Source: Symbiodinium natans (lineage: Eukaryota > Sar > Dinophyceae > Suessiales > Symbiodiniaceae). Taken from it: a DNA stretch of 64,000 nt. Below are positions 1 to 11,307 of the stretch, in pieces (positions within the stretch are counted from its first letter, which is position 1; every line of letters begins with the position of its first letter). The stretch is taken from positions 120,001 through 184,000 of the forward strand of contig CAJNDS010002796.1 in assembly GCA_905221605.1 (NCBI GenBank), read 5' to 3'. A program made the position numbers and the translations under genes. The notes below the pieces were generated by a model. It was given only the letters and a program-made list of their open reading frames with translations. It had not been told where the DNA came from and made no database searches.

Positions 1-3000
1 ATCCCAACTCTGCTGTGTCGTGACTCCTCTTGGGGCCCGGCGTAACCTTCCGAACAGAATGTGTTGTGAACGTGTAGCTGGCATCCACCTTCAAACCTGC
101 ATCTGACGTTTTGGCCAACTTGCTGCCTCTGAGATCTCGGGTCTGACCACTCTGCTCATGCTCTCCAATCTTCCGAGACGTGAGCCATGACAGTCAATGA
201 CTCATGCTGCCCAACGTGCTCAGACTCCCGCTTGCAAGCTTCACCAACGTGACCTTGGGCTTTCGCATTGCTCTTCCATGCTCTACACCTTGCACTCTGC
301 AGGACCTTTGTCTGGCAATGTCGAGGCTGATACACATGCTCCCTTGAAGCATGATATGGACGGCTCCGTCTCGTCCGCGTCGTTTCGGAAAACCTCTTGG
401 TCTTTCTCCAGCATAGAGCTTTGAGACTGTGTGAGATTACAGCAGCTTGTGCACATGCTCACAACCCATCCCTCACCTCGCACTCGGCTAGGAGATCCAC
501 TGTCTCCAGAACCTCAGCAGGATGGCTCTGCATCACAGACGGCCCAAATAGGACATTGACACGTCACAGTGTCCGTGTCCGTATGTGTCCATGATTCTGC
601 TGAATGTATGTTTGGAGCCATCGAGAGTTCTGAGGGCACAGCAAGCTCGAGTTCCAAATACCCTGGCCAGGCAATCTGTGCCATGCAGGTGCTGTCATTG
701 CTTTTTCCCTCGCCAGCTATAGATGTGCTGTTCATGCTGTTCGCGGCCTTCCACGATCTTCCACGCATTAGAGTTGCCCCATGCCCTATGAAAAGCATCT
801 CCTGCCTGCAGATGAGGTCACGCGCGCAGGAGGTTTTGCCTTCGGCCAATCGCCGGCAATTACTTCGCCCAGATACTGTACTGATGCAATTTGCTACACT
901 GATACACATTCCTCCACATTCCTCACATGCTTGGATATGCTTGGTTCAGCTGTGGCCACGGACCCGCGGGATGTTCGGTATCGCGACGCTGTCCGGCACA
1001 GGGTTGCCAAAGGCATCGACCTTGATTTGTGCCGTCAAGCAAACAGCCCTCTTCGTCAGTGCTCACCTGCTGCAAAATGCAGAAGCGGCAGGTGTCGAAG
1101 GGTCCCCATTGATAGGGTCTGTGCAGGAGATGCAGTGCGCCGCTGGACGGCACTCGCAGGTGCCTGGTGCACTCCCATGTCTGTGTCATAGCTTGTCATT
1201 CACGATCTGGCCATGCAGCTCATATGCTTGCACCTGCCTGCACCAGGGATCGCTGCTTCTCAAACTGTCTCTGTGCCTACCAACGCTGGCCCGAGATTCC
1301 GAGACGGCTCAGCACAGCAGCACGTTGCTACGATTTTGCTATGTCCAGAGTGCGGCAATCTGCTACACTCCAGATTGCCGAAGCAGATGGCAGCTCGAGC
1401 TCCGCTGCTCTACTCAAATTGTCTTCTCGACTGGCAACAGGCTCACGCTTCACTCGGCCGACCTCGACAGCAGCCGCCTTGCAGGTCATGGCGCAAGTCA
1501 TAACGAAAGACGGTTCTCTCTTTTCACCGTTTTCTGCACATTTCTGCACCATCACATCCAGCTAGACATTAACTCTCAATCAAGAAGAATCACCTCTTGG
1601 CTTGTTTTTGTTTGCACGCAGTCTCGTGCGCCCTGCGTTTGTCGGGGTTGGAAGGGGGCGGGGGGGAATGTGGGGGGGGGGGGGGGTGGGAACGTCCATT
1701 CTTGGTGACGACGACGGCATTAGGCCTTTGAGCTCTTACTGAACCTTAAACCCACACCCCAACCCTGACCCTAAACCCTTAACCCTAAACCCTTAACCCT
1801 AAGCCCTGAACCCTTACCACTACACTCTGCACCCTGAACCCTATACCCTTAACTCTAAACCCTTAACCCGAAGCCCTGAACCCCTACCACTGAACTCTTA
1901 ACCCTGAACTCTAAACCCTTAATTAACCCTCAATCCTCTCCCCTTCTCAGTGCCAATGTCTGGTTTTCCTGCGTTGCAAAACAAGGCTCCCGCCTGACGA
2001 AACACTCAGAAACGCCAAAAAGTGCCCGCCCTTCGAGTAATCTGTGCTGTGTCTTCCTGGTTCCGAAAACCGAAATTGCTCTAACACCTAGGGTTTTCGG
2101 CACTTTTGCACTCGAGCACACCCCAACGCAACCCAAAAAACGCAGGGCGCACCAGCCCGCGTGTGACCTTGTTTTTGTTCATGGTCTATGTTAGCTAGCG
2201 GCCAGAAACGCCCTGAACAGTCCAACGCGAGCCCAGAAACATGTGAGTCGATGTCAGTCGGCGCCTGCAGCGCGAGAAGACACCAGAGCAGGAGCCCCGC
2301 GCAACGCATCGCAGCGTAGAGCGCGGGGCCTGGGAGCAACACCGAGAAAACGACCGACAAGAATTATACCAAACGAGGCCCAAACGTCATACGTGTGCCG
2401 CCATACCCGACCCGAGCCAGAACTTACAAAGGACCATCGTAAGAAAGCAGGACGCCAAATTCGGAGGAACTGCCAACAACCCATGCCTCACACTGCATCA
2501 TGCGAACGGCGGGAGTAGATTCGAATGAGGTCCAGGCAGCTCGGGGCTCATGAGGGTGATCCCATCGTGTCTTTGATCTTAATGGCTCAAACTGGCACAA
2601 GCGATCAAAGTCTCATGTAGTTGGACGGAAGGGCTTCATTCTTGCCATTTTTGCAGCGCTCGTGCAAACCTCCAATTTCAGTCGGCTATCATTTGCGAGT
2701 CGTAGCCAGTACCAAGGATTAGAACTTGTGAAGACATTCAAGATCGTTCAAGTCTTTTTCAGTCCGAAAGTTATAGCTGACGCGAGAGTCGTGGGATCCT
2801 TGTGTTTGGCGCCTCAAGCACTCCAATCTGCAACTGCAGCTACAGTAGCTCCTTGTCCGCTAGCCGAATCATCCAATCACATACTAGTAGGGGGCTTCAA
2901 GAAAACCGCCAGGCAGCTATGTCGAAGTCGCATCACCAACACAGCTCAAGTCCAGACTGTGTGACATCTCGTCTGCACATGCTATGCTGCATGTCCCTCA

Positions 3001-3474
3001 AGAATCTGTAGGATTCTTCACATAGGCAATACGGCAGGTGCAGCCCCAGAACACGAGCGGTGAGATATTTTCTCGCTGTCTGCACAACTTGTGTGGGTCT
3101 CGTCAGCTATGGCACGCCGACTCTCGTGGAGCTTGGCTCAACCTTGCAACTTGTAACTTGTAACTATGTCAGTCTTTGTCGCATTTTGGGCACTCTATGT
3201 CGGGATGCTGATCACTGAGTCGTCTGGTTGACCGGCCCTACGAGAACGTTGACGTCACATGGCTTCTTGCACGGAGCGCATGCCCGCGGAAAATTGCAGC
3301 AGGTTCCTTCAGTCTCATCCTCTCGTCGCCTCTGCGTGAGACAAGATTGTGCGAAAGGTCCCATCTGCGCCCGCCTGCAAGATTCACAGATCTCACAGAC
3401 TTCACAGATTTCACGGATCTTCGTGCGACTTTCTCGAACAGCGGGAGAGCTCTCGAGCTCCGCAGCTCCGCACC
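1..3474. other. Gene-poor stretch without a recognisable gene
   Basis: I recognise no protein family on either strand here. The longest open frame (about 379 codons, plus strand from 569) is low in recognisable motifs, ends in a G-homopolymer and has no visible homologue. The stretch holds a G-rich homopolymer near 1650-1690, a degenerate telomere-like array at 1742-1935 and otherwise unremarkable mixed sequence. The last 240 bases are the 3' flank of the fumarate reductase gene that ends at 3475. Confidence 0.5.
1742..1935. repeat. Interstitial telomere-like array, CCCTAAA/CCCTTAA variants
   Basis: About 190 bases are dominated by degenerate units such as CCCTAAA, CCCTTAA, CCCTGAA and CCCTAAG. 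The pattern matches the Arabidopsis-type telomere repeat (TTTAGGG on the other strand), the telomere motif reported for dinoflagellates. Units are interrupted by variants such as TACCACTACACTCTG, so this is an old interstitial array and not a functional chromosome end. Confidence 0.75.
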
Positions 3475-6400
3475 TCACAGCTTGGAGGCTGGCGCATCGG
3501 CGGCCAGGCCGCCACCCGAGAGCTCCTTCAAGTCCTCGAAAGAAGAAGAAGCAAAGACAAGGAGAGGGCGAGAGAGAGCGAGAGGGTAGACATACAGAAA
3601 CATATTCATCATATTTCATCATTCATCGATCGCCAAACAACCACGTGAAAGAACGTCCCTCTGTGATGACAGGTGTCCATGCTCTTGGTCTTGTCGCCGA
3701 GCATGTACTTGGCACAGGCCTTGCCGGCCACGCGGCCGAAGACCACACAGTCCAGCAGGGAGTTGCCGCCGAGGCGGTTGTTGCCGTGCACGCCGCCGGC
3801 CACCTCGCCGGCTGCGTAAAGGCCAGGGATGGCCTTGCCGGACTTGTCCACGCAGTTCGAGTTCACATCGATCTCGAGCCCGCCCATGCCTGCAAATTCA
3901 AGACCCATGTTCTACGAATCACGCAGGGCTGGGGTCATCTTCAAGGGACAAACAACGCCCACCCGAAGAAACAAAGATGCTCGAATCTGCGAGAGATGCA
4001 ATAGTGGATCACCGGGGTGATGATGGCCACCTGGCGCATCCAGCCCATCACGCACGTGTCTTAAGCCGAGTGAAGCTGCATGCAGCAACATGCAACATCA
4101 TGCAACGCATCATGCAACATCAGGCAAGGCCAGGCAGTAAGCGCGGGCCCAGGGGCGTAGAAAGGCTCGGTCTTCACCTGTGAGCCTTCGATCAAGTTGT
4201 GGAAGAACTTCTTGCCCACCCCTGTCTTGCCGCTGGGTTCGTCCCAAGTCTTGCCACTGGGGTAGGCCGGATACGGTCCGTTGTTGGGATCCTTCTCCTG
4301 CTTCTTAGCCGCCTCGAAGTGCTGCTGGTGGGTAGCCTCAAGGGTGGAGAGCGAGATGCCCATGTCCTTGCACAGCTCCTCGCCCGACTTGTAGAACTTC
4401 ATGACCCCACGGCCGGTGTAGTGCTTGCAGTGCCAGATAATCTCATCGGAGGCTGCCTTGTTCAAGATCAGGCGGAATGGGGCCTTGGACTTCCACATCT
4501 CGCCTTACAGCACGATGTATACACTTGCAACACAATGCAACATGACCGTCTACAGAATATGTAGACTCAGACGTTTATACCGTGTACATCCATATACCGT
4601 ACAGCTGTACACATCACTGTAGAATACTGTAGAGTCTGGGGTGGGCTGCTCAGGACACGTTGGCTCAGCCCTGCACTAGCCGCTAGTTACTAGCCTGGCT
4701 TTGCAGCGAAACCTCACACTGACCTCGCGAAACCTATGGCATTCACCCGCCGCCGTATTCGGGGCCCAGTAGCCCGTCACGTAGTCGCGGCGGCCCAGCT
4801 CGTTGCAGAACCGCTCTCCAGCCGCGTTGATGACCAGGCCGCCTGTACTCCAAACGCTACAAGTGCTTGGGACCACATGGTACCGCTTGGTACATGCGTC
4901 TGGGATCACGTAGACTATGAGTAGGGATCGCTAAGGGGGTACCAAGCAGGTGTTGGGAGCCTTTTGGTGTGCATCCAAGCAGCCAACTCCACGCAGGGCC
5001 TCTGCAGCAAGGAACCTCGGCTATCAGACGGCATGTCTAAACCTACCTGCCACCCCTTCAGCTTTGGCCACTCGGGCCAGGCAACTTGATCTTGGCCTCG
5101 GGATCCTCGGGCTCCACCAGGCCGGTAGGGTGCACCTCCAGCGTGCTGGCATTGCTGGCATACCGACCAATGCATGAGCAAGTGCTCGACCGAGGCTGCA
5201 TGCCTGGACCCATTCCAGGTCGATGGAGCGGGCGCCGATCGCCTCGCCCATCTTGATGCCGTCACCTCCAACATCTTGGCGGGATTGGGCACGGCACCGG
5301 CAGGCACGGAAGGGCAGGGCACCGCACCGGCAGGGCACCGGCAGGGCACGGCAGAGCACGGGCAGGGCACGGGAGGGACTGCGGCTGGCGTTGTCGGGCA
5401 CAAACATGTGGCAAAGCGGCAGGGAGGGCCTGTGGTATGGTCACCGTTCGTGGTGGGCAGGTGCAAGAGGTCCGGGCGGTACTTGGCCAGCAACGAGTCC
5501 TCACAAGAAGTCATCTCCTAACACAAGACCAGAACCTTTCGCAACACATGCAACACCAAGGCGATCCCACGTGTGCTCCTCCGTGAAGTCCGCCCCGAAG
5601 CCACCAGTGGCAAGGATCACAGGGCCCTCCTCTTTGAAGTCCTTGCCTGCATGCCCGCACGCAGCTGACAACAACATCTGGCCACTCGGAGTCCCATGCG
5701 TCCCGGCCTTTTTTCTCGTAGACAACGCCGCAGACTGCGCCATTGTTCACCATGAGCTGCTTCACCTTTGCCTCGGAGGTTCCGTGCTCCCATCCTCCCA
5801 TCGTGTCCTAGTTAAGCCTCTGCGTACCGGATATGCAGAATCTTGTTGTTTCCACACACTCAGCGCCCCTAGTGACATGAAGCTTGGTCTTTCTTGTTGA
5901 TCAGAGCCCCTAGTGCCTAGTGACATGACACTTGGTCGGCCTTGTTGATGATCCTGGCAAGGTCACTTCGCTCGGCAATCTTCTCGACCATCTGGATCAA
6001 GGCATAGGTAATTGTCATGCCTTCCGTTGGCGGTCTGGTGACAAGCCGCCACACGCAAGTGAGCGCGAGCTTGCTGCGAGCACACAAGGAGCGCCCAGTC
6101 GCTCACATGCATGGCTGCATGGCTCATGCAATCTCATTGCATGCTTTGCACACATGCATGTCTACGACCGCCAGCCGCGAAGAGCGGCCCGCCTGGGAAG
6201 CGCTCCTTCCCGCGGTGCGTTCGCGGCGCGGAGTGTCCGCCGAGGCGGGCCAGCAGCGACCTCAAATCAAACCCATTTTGAGATATGTTAAGAGAGATCG
6301 GAAGCACTGAAACGTACTGAAACGGCATCTCCAACAGGATCCCAAGACGAACTCCCCCACGTCAGATTCTCTGGGGTCTCGTGCATGTCCAGATCGAACT

Positions 6401-7199
6401 TGTCCACCAGCCAATCGACGTCGGGCCCACTGTTACCGCACAGCACCTTCCCCCAGCGCAAGGCTCTGAGAGGGCCCCCGAACTCACCCCCCCGCGCACG
6501 GCCGCGCGCTGCGTCTGCTGTGTCTGCTAGATTTCTGCTACACCGCAGCCCTCGTTGGTGCCACGCGGGTGCCTTGACCAGCTCAGGCTTCTTGGCGCCG
6601 CCCTTGAGCGTGTCGGAAGTGAAGAGCTCCACGCTGTCCTCCACCTTCTTGGCCTTGGTCATATGGAATGCCATTTTGCATCGAATTTGCGTCGCATGGC
6701 ATCATATTGCGTCATTGCGTCACACTGCACAATGAGAAAAAAAAAACACGGGCCTTCTGGGTCAAGGTCTCGGCTCCATTGATCCCGCTGGTGGCCTGCG
6801 ATGCAGTCGGCCCCCCACTCTGCGCCTAGTCCGGCATCCCCGGCTCCAGGGCACGCCTTGGTGGAGTTGCCGCCGCAGAAGGCGGACTTGTCCACCAGGA
6901 CCACCTGGTCAACACCGAAGCAAGCGGCACGTCGATGTAAGCCTGATGGTCTTCCGTCTTCCCTGATAAGCCGCTCGGATAGTGCCCTCGAATGGTTTGG
7001 GGAGGAGGGGGCCTCCTTTTTTCCGCTGCCAGTAACCAAAAACCCACCAATAGTTGTGTTCTCTAGAGTGCTGCGAAGCATTACCTGAGCATGCACCGAA
7101 AACTCGCCCGTCCCTGGAGGAAGCGCCTTGCCACCGCACTCCAGAACGCTGTTGGCCGCTGAGACTCCAGCGAGGCCACCTCCCACAACCTCGTTCGCT
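3475..7199 (-). CDS. FRD: Soluble FAD-dependent fumarate reductase, copy A (18 resolved exons)
   Basis: Exons (minus strand, 5' to 3'): 7137-7199, 6857-6904, 6754-6795, 6573-6653, 6385-6446, 6193-6260, 5941-6020, 5708-5771, 5579-5646, 5430-5499, 5204-5265, 5086-5135, 4984-5015, 4774-4842, 4157-4503, 4000-4030, 3678-3889, 3475-3534. They total 1509 bases: 502 residues plus stop, in frame throughout. The family (flavocytochrome c/FRD, as in yeast Frd1/Osm1 and trypanosomatid NADH-fumarate reductases) reduces fumarate to succinate on FAD. Visible motifs: FAD-binding GGGLAG (residues 3-8), [10 protein letters not shown] (106-115), HPTGL (238-242), NELGRRD with putative proton-donor Arg282, HYCMGG with His411, and NNRLGG with Arg451. 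The C-terminus is Ala-Ser-Lys-Leu, a PTS1-like signal. No cytochrome or flavin-transferase domain is visible. The 5' exon with the start codon is unresolved; 7268-7276 (Met-Ser-Gln) is one weak candidate. Donors are 14 GC, 2 GA and 1 GT; all acceptors are AG|G. Confidence 0.9.
3535..3677 (-). other. Copy-specific intron in the last coding segment of fumarate reductase A
   Basis: This 143-base intron splits the C-terminal coding segment of copy A between Lys-Ser-Met and Asp-Leu-Lys-Glu. It begins GACACC and ends TTTCGAG, followed by GAC, so it is a GA-AG intron bounded by a short GAC direct repeat. In copy B the same position (inside 7962-8233) is continuous coding sequence. Removing the intron makes the two C-termini align without a gap, which is the basis for the call. 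Confidence 0.8.
5281..5378. repeat. GGCAGGGCACCG-type minisatellite inside an intron
   Basis: The intron at 5266-5429 of fumarate reductase A is largely a GC-rich tandem array of 10-12-base units around GGCAGGGCAC. The orthologous intron of copy B (9564-9714) carries a shorter, differently arranged version at 9585-9660. The array explains the length difference (164 against 151 bases) and several spurious open frames here. Confidence 0.7.
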
Positions 7200-7961
7200 G
7201 CATGACAACATCATACACAACATCTTCAGCTGCAGGGTGTAAGAGGTGCTGAGCTCAGGACTATCGCCTGCGACATCCTGTTCAACAGCACGCGGTGCCC
7301 AGTATGCCATGAGCAGAAACAAGCAAAAGTAGCTTCGTGGAAGAACCAGAATGGTGTGCCGGTGTTCCAGACTGACCCAGCAATGATCACGAATGATCCA
7401 CTGAAAGAGTACTCTGGGCCTTAGGAGCGCGTGCAGCTGGCGGCTCCGAGTAAAGCTAAGCGCTGTGGCCCAAGGACATCGGGTGAATCGGGCACAAGAA
7501 AAACTCAAGGCACAAATCCATGAAAGCCTGAATGAAGCCCTTGCTGCAGCAGCCCTCAATGCCTGGATGACATAACTACAACGGTTTCGATGCTTCGATC
7601 CTTGGCGTGCCTCTTTTCTCTCATTTTGGGTGCGGTTCGGACATCCTGCGGCTCAAGCTCTCGCACATACCGGAGGTCACGTGACAACTCCGCGAGAGGA
7701 TGCACTCGCAGAGCGAAGTTCCAAGGAGGGCCAAGCCAAGAGCTCAAACTGTAACCTGCAAACCGGAGCTCTGATGGAACTGGGCCAAGCGAGGCATGAA
7801 AACTGGGAGGAGATTGTGACTTACTCACATGCGACAGGTGGAAAGGTCACCCAAAGTCGCCAAGCAGGTGGCTTCGCCACTTTGACTTAGCCACTTCGCC
7901 CTTCAAATGTGGAGGCGGCCAGGGAAGATGCGCCATGCGAAGGTGCAATGCGAAGGTGCAA
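7200..7961. other. Spacer between the two fumarate reductase copies
   Basis: This 760-base stretch should contain the unresolved 5' exon and leader of copy A (minus strand, just above 7199) and the 3' flank of copy B. A short Met-Ser-Gln exon at 7268-7276 with a GC donor would join in frame, but nine bases are too few to be sure. No other gene is recognised. Confidence 0.4.
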
Positions 7962-10900
7962 TTAAAGCTTGGAAGCTGGGGCGTCCGCTGCCAGGCCTCC
8001 ACCCGAGAGTTGCTTGAGATCCGTGTCCTTGGTCTTGTCGCCGAGCATGTACTTGGCGCAGGCCTTGCCGGCCACGCGGCCGAAGACCACGCAGTCCAGC
8101 AGGGAGTTGCCGCCGAGGCGGTTGTTGCCGTGCACGCCGCCGGCCACCTCGCCGGCTGCGTAAAGGCCAGGGATGGCCTTGCCGGACTTGTCCACGCAGT
8201 TCGAGTTCACGTCGATCTCGAGCCCGCCCATGCCTGCGGCGGATTTGGGGAATTCAAGACCACGCTGAGCTGAGATCATCTTCAAGGGACAAAAAGCCCA
8301 CCCAAAGAAACAAAGATGCTCGAATCTGCGAGAGATGCAATAGTGGATCACCGGGGTGATGATGGCCACCTGGCGCATCCAGCCCATCACGCACGTGTCT
8401 TAAGCCGAGTGAAGCTGCATGCAGCAACATGCAACATCATGCAACGCATCATGCAACATCAGGCAAGGCCAGGCAGTAAGTGCGGGCCCAGGGGCGTAGA
8501 AAGGCTCGGTCTTCACCTGTGAGCCCTCGATCAAGTTGTGGAAGAACTTCTTGCCCACCCCTGTCTTGCCGCTGGGTTCGTCCCAAGTCTTGCCACTGGG
8601 GTAGGCCGGATACGGTCCGTTGTTGGGATCCTTCTCCTGCTTCTTAGCCGCCTCGAAGTGCTGCTGGTGGGTAGCCTCAAGGGTGGAGAGCGAGATGCCC
8701 ATGTCCTTGCACAGCTCCTCGCCCGACTTGTAGAACTTCATGACCCCACGGCCGGTGTAGTGCTTGCAGTGCCAGATAATCTCATCGGAGGCTGCCTTGT
8801 TCAAGATCAGGCGGAATGGGGCCTTGGACTTCCACATCTCGCCTTACAGCACGATGTATACACTTGCAACACAATGCAACATGACCGTCTACAGAATATG
8901 TAGACTCAGACGTTCATACCGTGTACATCCATATACCGTACAGCGGTACACATCACTGTAGAATACTGTAGAGTCTGGGGTGGGCTGCTCAGGACGCGTT
9001 GGGTTGGGATGGCAAGCCTTGCAGTAGCCTCTAGCTTTGCCTGGCTTTGCAGCGAAACCTCACACTGCCGTATTCGGGGCCCAGCAGCCCGTCACGTAGT
9101 CGCGGCGGCCCAGCTCGTTGCAGAACCGCTCTCCAGCCGCGTTGATGACCAGGCCGCCTGTACTCCAAAACACTGCTTGGGATCACCTTCTACCGTTTGG
9201 TAGATCTTGGTGTCCGTTGGTGTGCATCCAAGCAGCCAACTCCACGCAGGGCCTCTGCAGCAAGGAACCTCGGCTATCAGACTGCATGTCTAAGCATGTC
9301 TAAACATGTCTAAGCCTACCTGCCACCCCTTCAGCCGTGGCCATTTGGGCCAGGCAACTTGATCTTGGCCTCAGGATCATCGGGCTCCACCAGGCCGGTA
9401 GGGTGCACCTCCAGCGTGCTGGCATTGCTGGCATACCGAGAATGCGGGCACAGCCGGCGCACGACCAATGCACGAGCAAGTGCTCGACCGAGGCTGCATG
9501 CCTGGACCCATTCCAGGTCGATGGAGCGGGCGCCGATCGCCTCGCCCATCTTGATGCCGTCACCTCCAACATCTTGGCGGGATTGGCACGGCAGGGCTCG
9601 GCAGGGCAGGGCAGGGCACCGCACCGGCAGGGCTCGGCAGGGCACGGCAGGGCACGGGAGGGACTGCGGCTGGCGTTGTCGGGCACAAACATGTGGCAAA
9701 GCGGCAGGGAGGGCCTGTGGTATGGTCACCGTTCGTGGTGGGCAGGTGCAAGAGGTCCGGGCGGTACTTGGCGAGCAACGAGTCCTCACAAGAAGTCATC
9801 CACTAACACAATACCAGAACCTTTCGCAACACATGCAACACCAAGGCGATCCCACGCTCCTCTGTGAAGTCCGCCCCGAAGCCACCAGTGGCAAGGATCA
9901 CGGGGCCCTCCTCCGTGAAGTCCTTGCCTGCATGCCGGCACGCGTTCAGCACATCTGCTCCACATCTGGCCACTTTGGTTCAGGGACCTTCGGGTTCCGA
10001 TGTGACACATGCGTCCGGCCTTTTTTCTCGCAAACAACGCCGCAGACGGCGCCATTTTTCATCACGAGCTGCTTCACCTTTGCCTCGGAGGTTCCGTGCT
10101 CCCATCCTCCATTCGTTTCCTAGCTAGCAGGTAGACCTCTGTCGTAGGGGATCCTGCTGTTTAAGGAGACTTTCACACACTCCGGGCCCTGGTGACATGA
10201 CACTCGGTCGGCCTTGTTGATGATCCTGGCAAGGTCACTTCGCTCGGCAATCTTCTCGACCATCTGGATCAAGGCATAGGTAATTGTCATGCCTTCCGTT
10301 GGCGGTCTGGTGACAAGCAGCCACACGCAAGTGAGCGCGAATTTGCTGCGAGCGCACAAGGAGCGCCCAGTCGCTCACATGCATGGCTGCATGGCTCATG
10401 CAATCTCATTGCATGCTTTGCACACATGCATGTCTACGACCGCCAGCCACGAAGAGCGGCCCGCCTGGGAAGCGCTCCTTCCCGCGGTGCGTTCGCGGCG
10501 CGGAGTGTCCGCCGAGGCGGGCCAGCAGCGACCTCAAATCAAACCCATTTTGAGATATGTTAAGAGAGATCGGAAGCACCGAAACGTACTGAAACGGCAT
10601 CTCCAAGATGATCCCAAGGCGAACTCCCCCACGTCAGATTCTCTGGGGTCTCGTGCATGTCCAGATCGAACTTGTCCACCAGCCAATCGACGTCGGGCCC
10701 ACTGTTACCGCACAGCACCTTCCCCCAGCGCAAGGCTCTGAGAGGGCCCCCGAACTCACCCCCCCGCGCACGGCCGCGCGCTGCGTCTGCTGTGTCTGTT
10801 AGATTTCTGCTACACCGCAGCCCTCGTTGGTGCCACGCGGGTGCCTTGACCAGCTCAGGCTTCTTGGCGCCGCCCTTGAGCGTGTCGGAAGTGAAGAGCT

Positions 10901-11307
10901 CCACGCTGTCCTCCACCTTCTTGGCCTTGGTCATATGGAATGCCATTTTGCATCGAATTTGCGTCGCATGGCATCATATTGCGTCATTGCGTCACACTGC
11001 ACAATGAGAAAAAAAAACACGGGCCTTCTGGGTCAAGGTCTCGGCTCCATTGATCCCGCTGGTGGCCTGCGATGCAGTCGGCCCCCCACTCTGCGCCTAG
11101 TCCGGCATCCCCGGCTCCAGGGCGCGCCTTGGTGGAGTTGCCGCCACAGAAGGCGGACTTGTCCACCAGGACCACCTGGTCAACACCGAAGCAAGCGGCA
11201 CGTCGATGTGAGCGTTACGAAAGTTACGAGACTACACAAGCGGCCTTGCCACCGCATTCAAGGACACTGTTGGCGGCCGACACGCCAGCAAGGCCTCCGC
11301 CAACCAC
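7962..11307 (-). CDS. FRD: Soluble FAD-dependent fumarate reductase, copy B (17 resolved exons)
   Basis: Exons (minus strand, 5' to 3'): 11245-11307, 11128-11175, 11025-11066, 10845-10925, 10657-10718, 10465-10532, 10213-10292, 10020-10083, 9860-9927, 9715-9784, 9502-9563, 9359-9408, 9237-9268, 9089-9157, 8496-8842, 8339-8369, 7962-8233. Exon lengths equal those of copy A except that the last two A exons are fused here (272 = 212 + 60), again giving 502 residues. Motifs and the Ala-Ser-Lys-Leu C-terminus are conserved. Substitutions are few, for example KDFTEE for KDFKEE, QLVMKN for QLMVNN, EPDDPE for EPEDPE and DTDLKQL for SMDLKEL. Several introns are near-identical to copy A (8370-8495; 10465-flanking 172 bases), others have diverged in length (11176-11244 is 69 bases against 232). 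This looks like a fairly recent tandem duplication with both copies under constraint. The start-codon exon is unresolved; sequence just above 11307 does not resemble that above copy A. Confidence 0.9.

Noticed and set aside
569-1708. 379-codon plus-strand frame near the left end
   Set aside because: It has no recognisable motif, is rich in Cys/Ser/Leu as in random GC-balanced sequence, ends in a G-homopolymer and overlaps many other frames of similar quality.
5223-5900. 225-codon plus-strand frame
   Set aside because: It crosses fumarate reductase exons and introns on the opposite strand and a GC-rich minisatellite; it is a shadow frame.
4199-8903. Plus-strand 121-codon frames with Leu-rich sequence at 4199-4564 and 8538-8903
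   Set aside because: They lie opposite the 347-base fumarate reductase exon in both copies and vanish as candidates once that exon is recognised.
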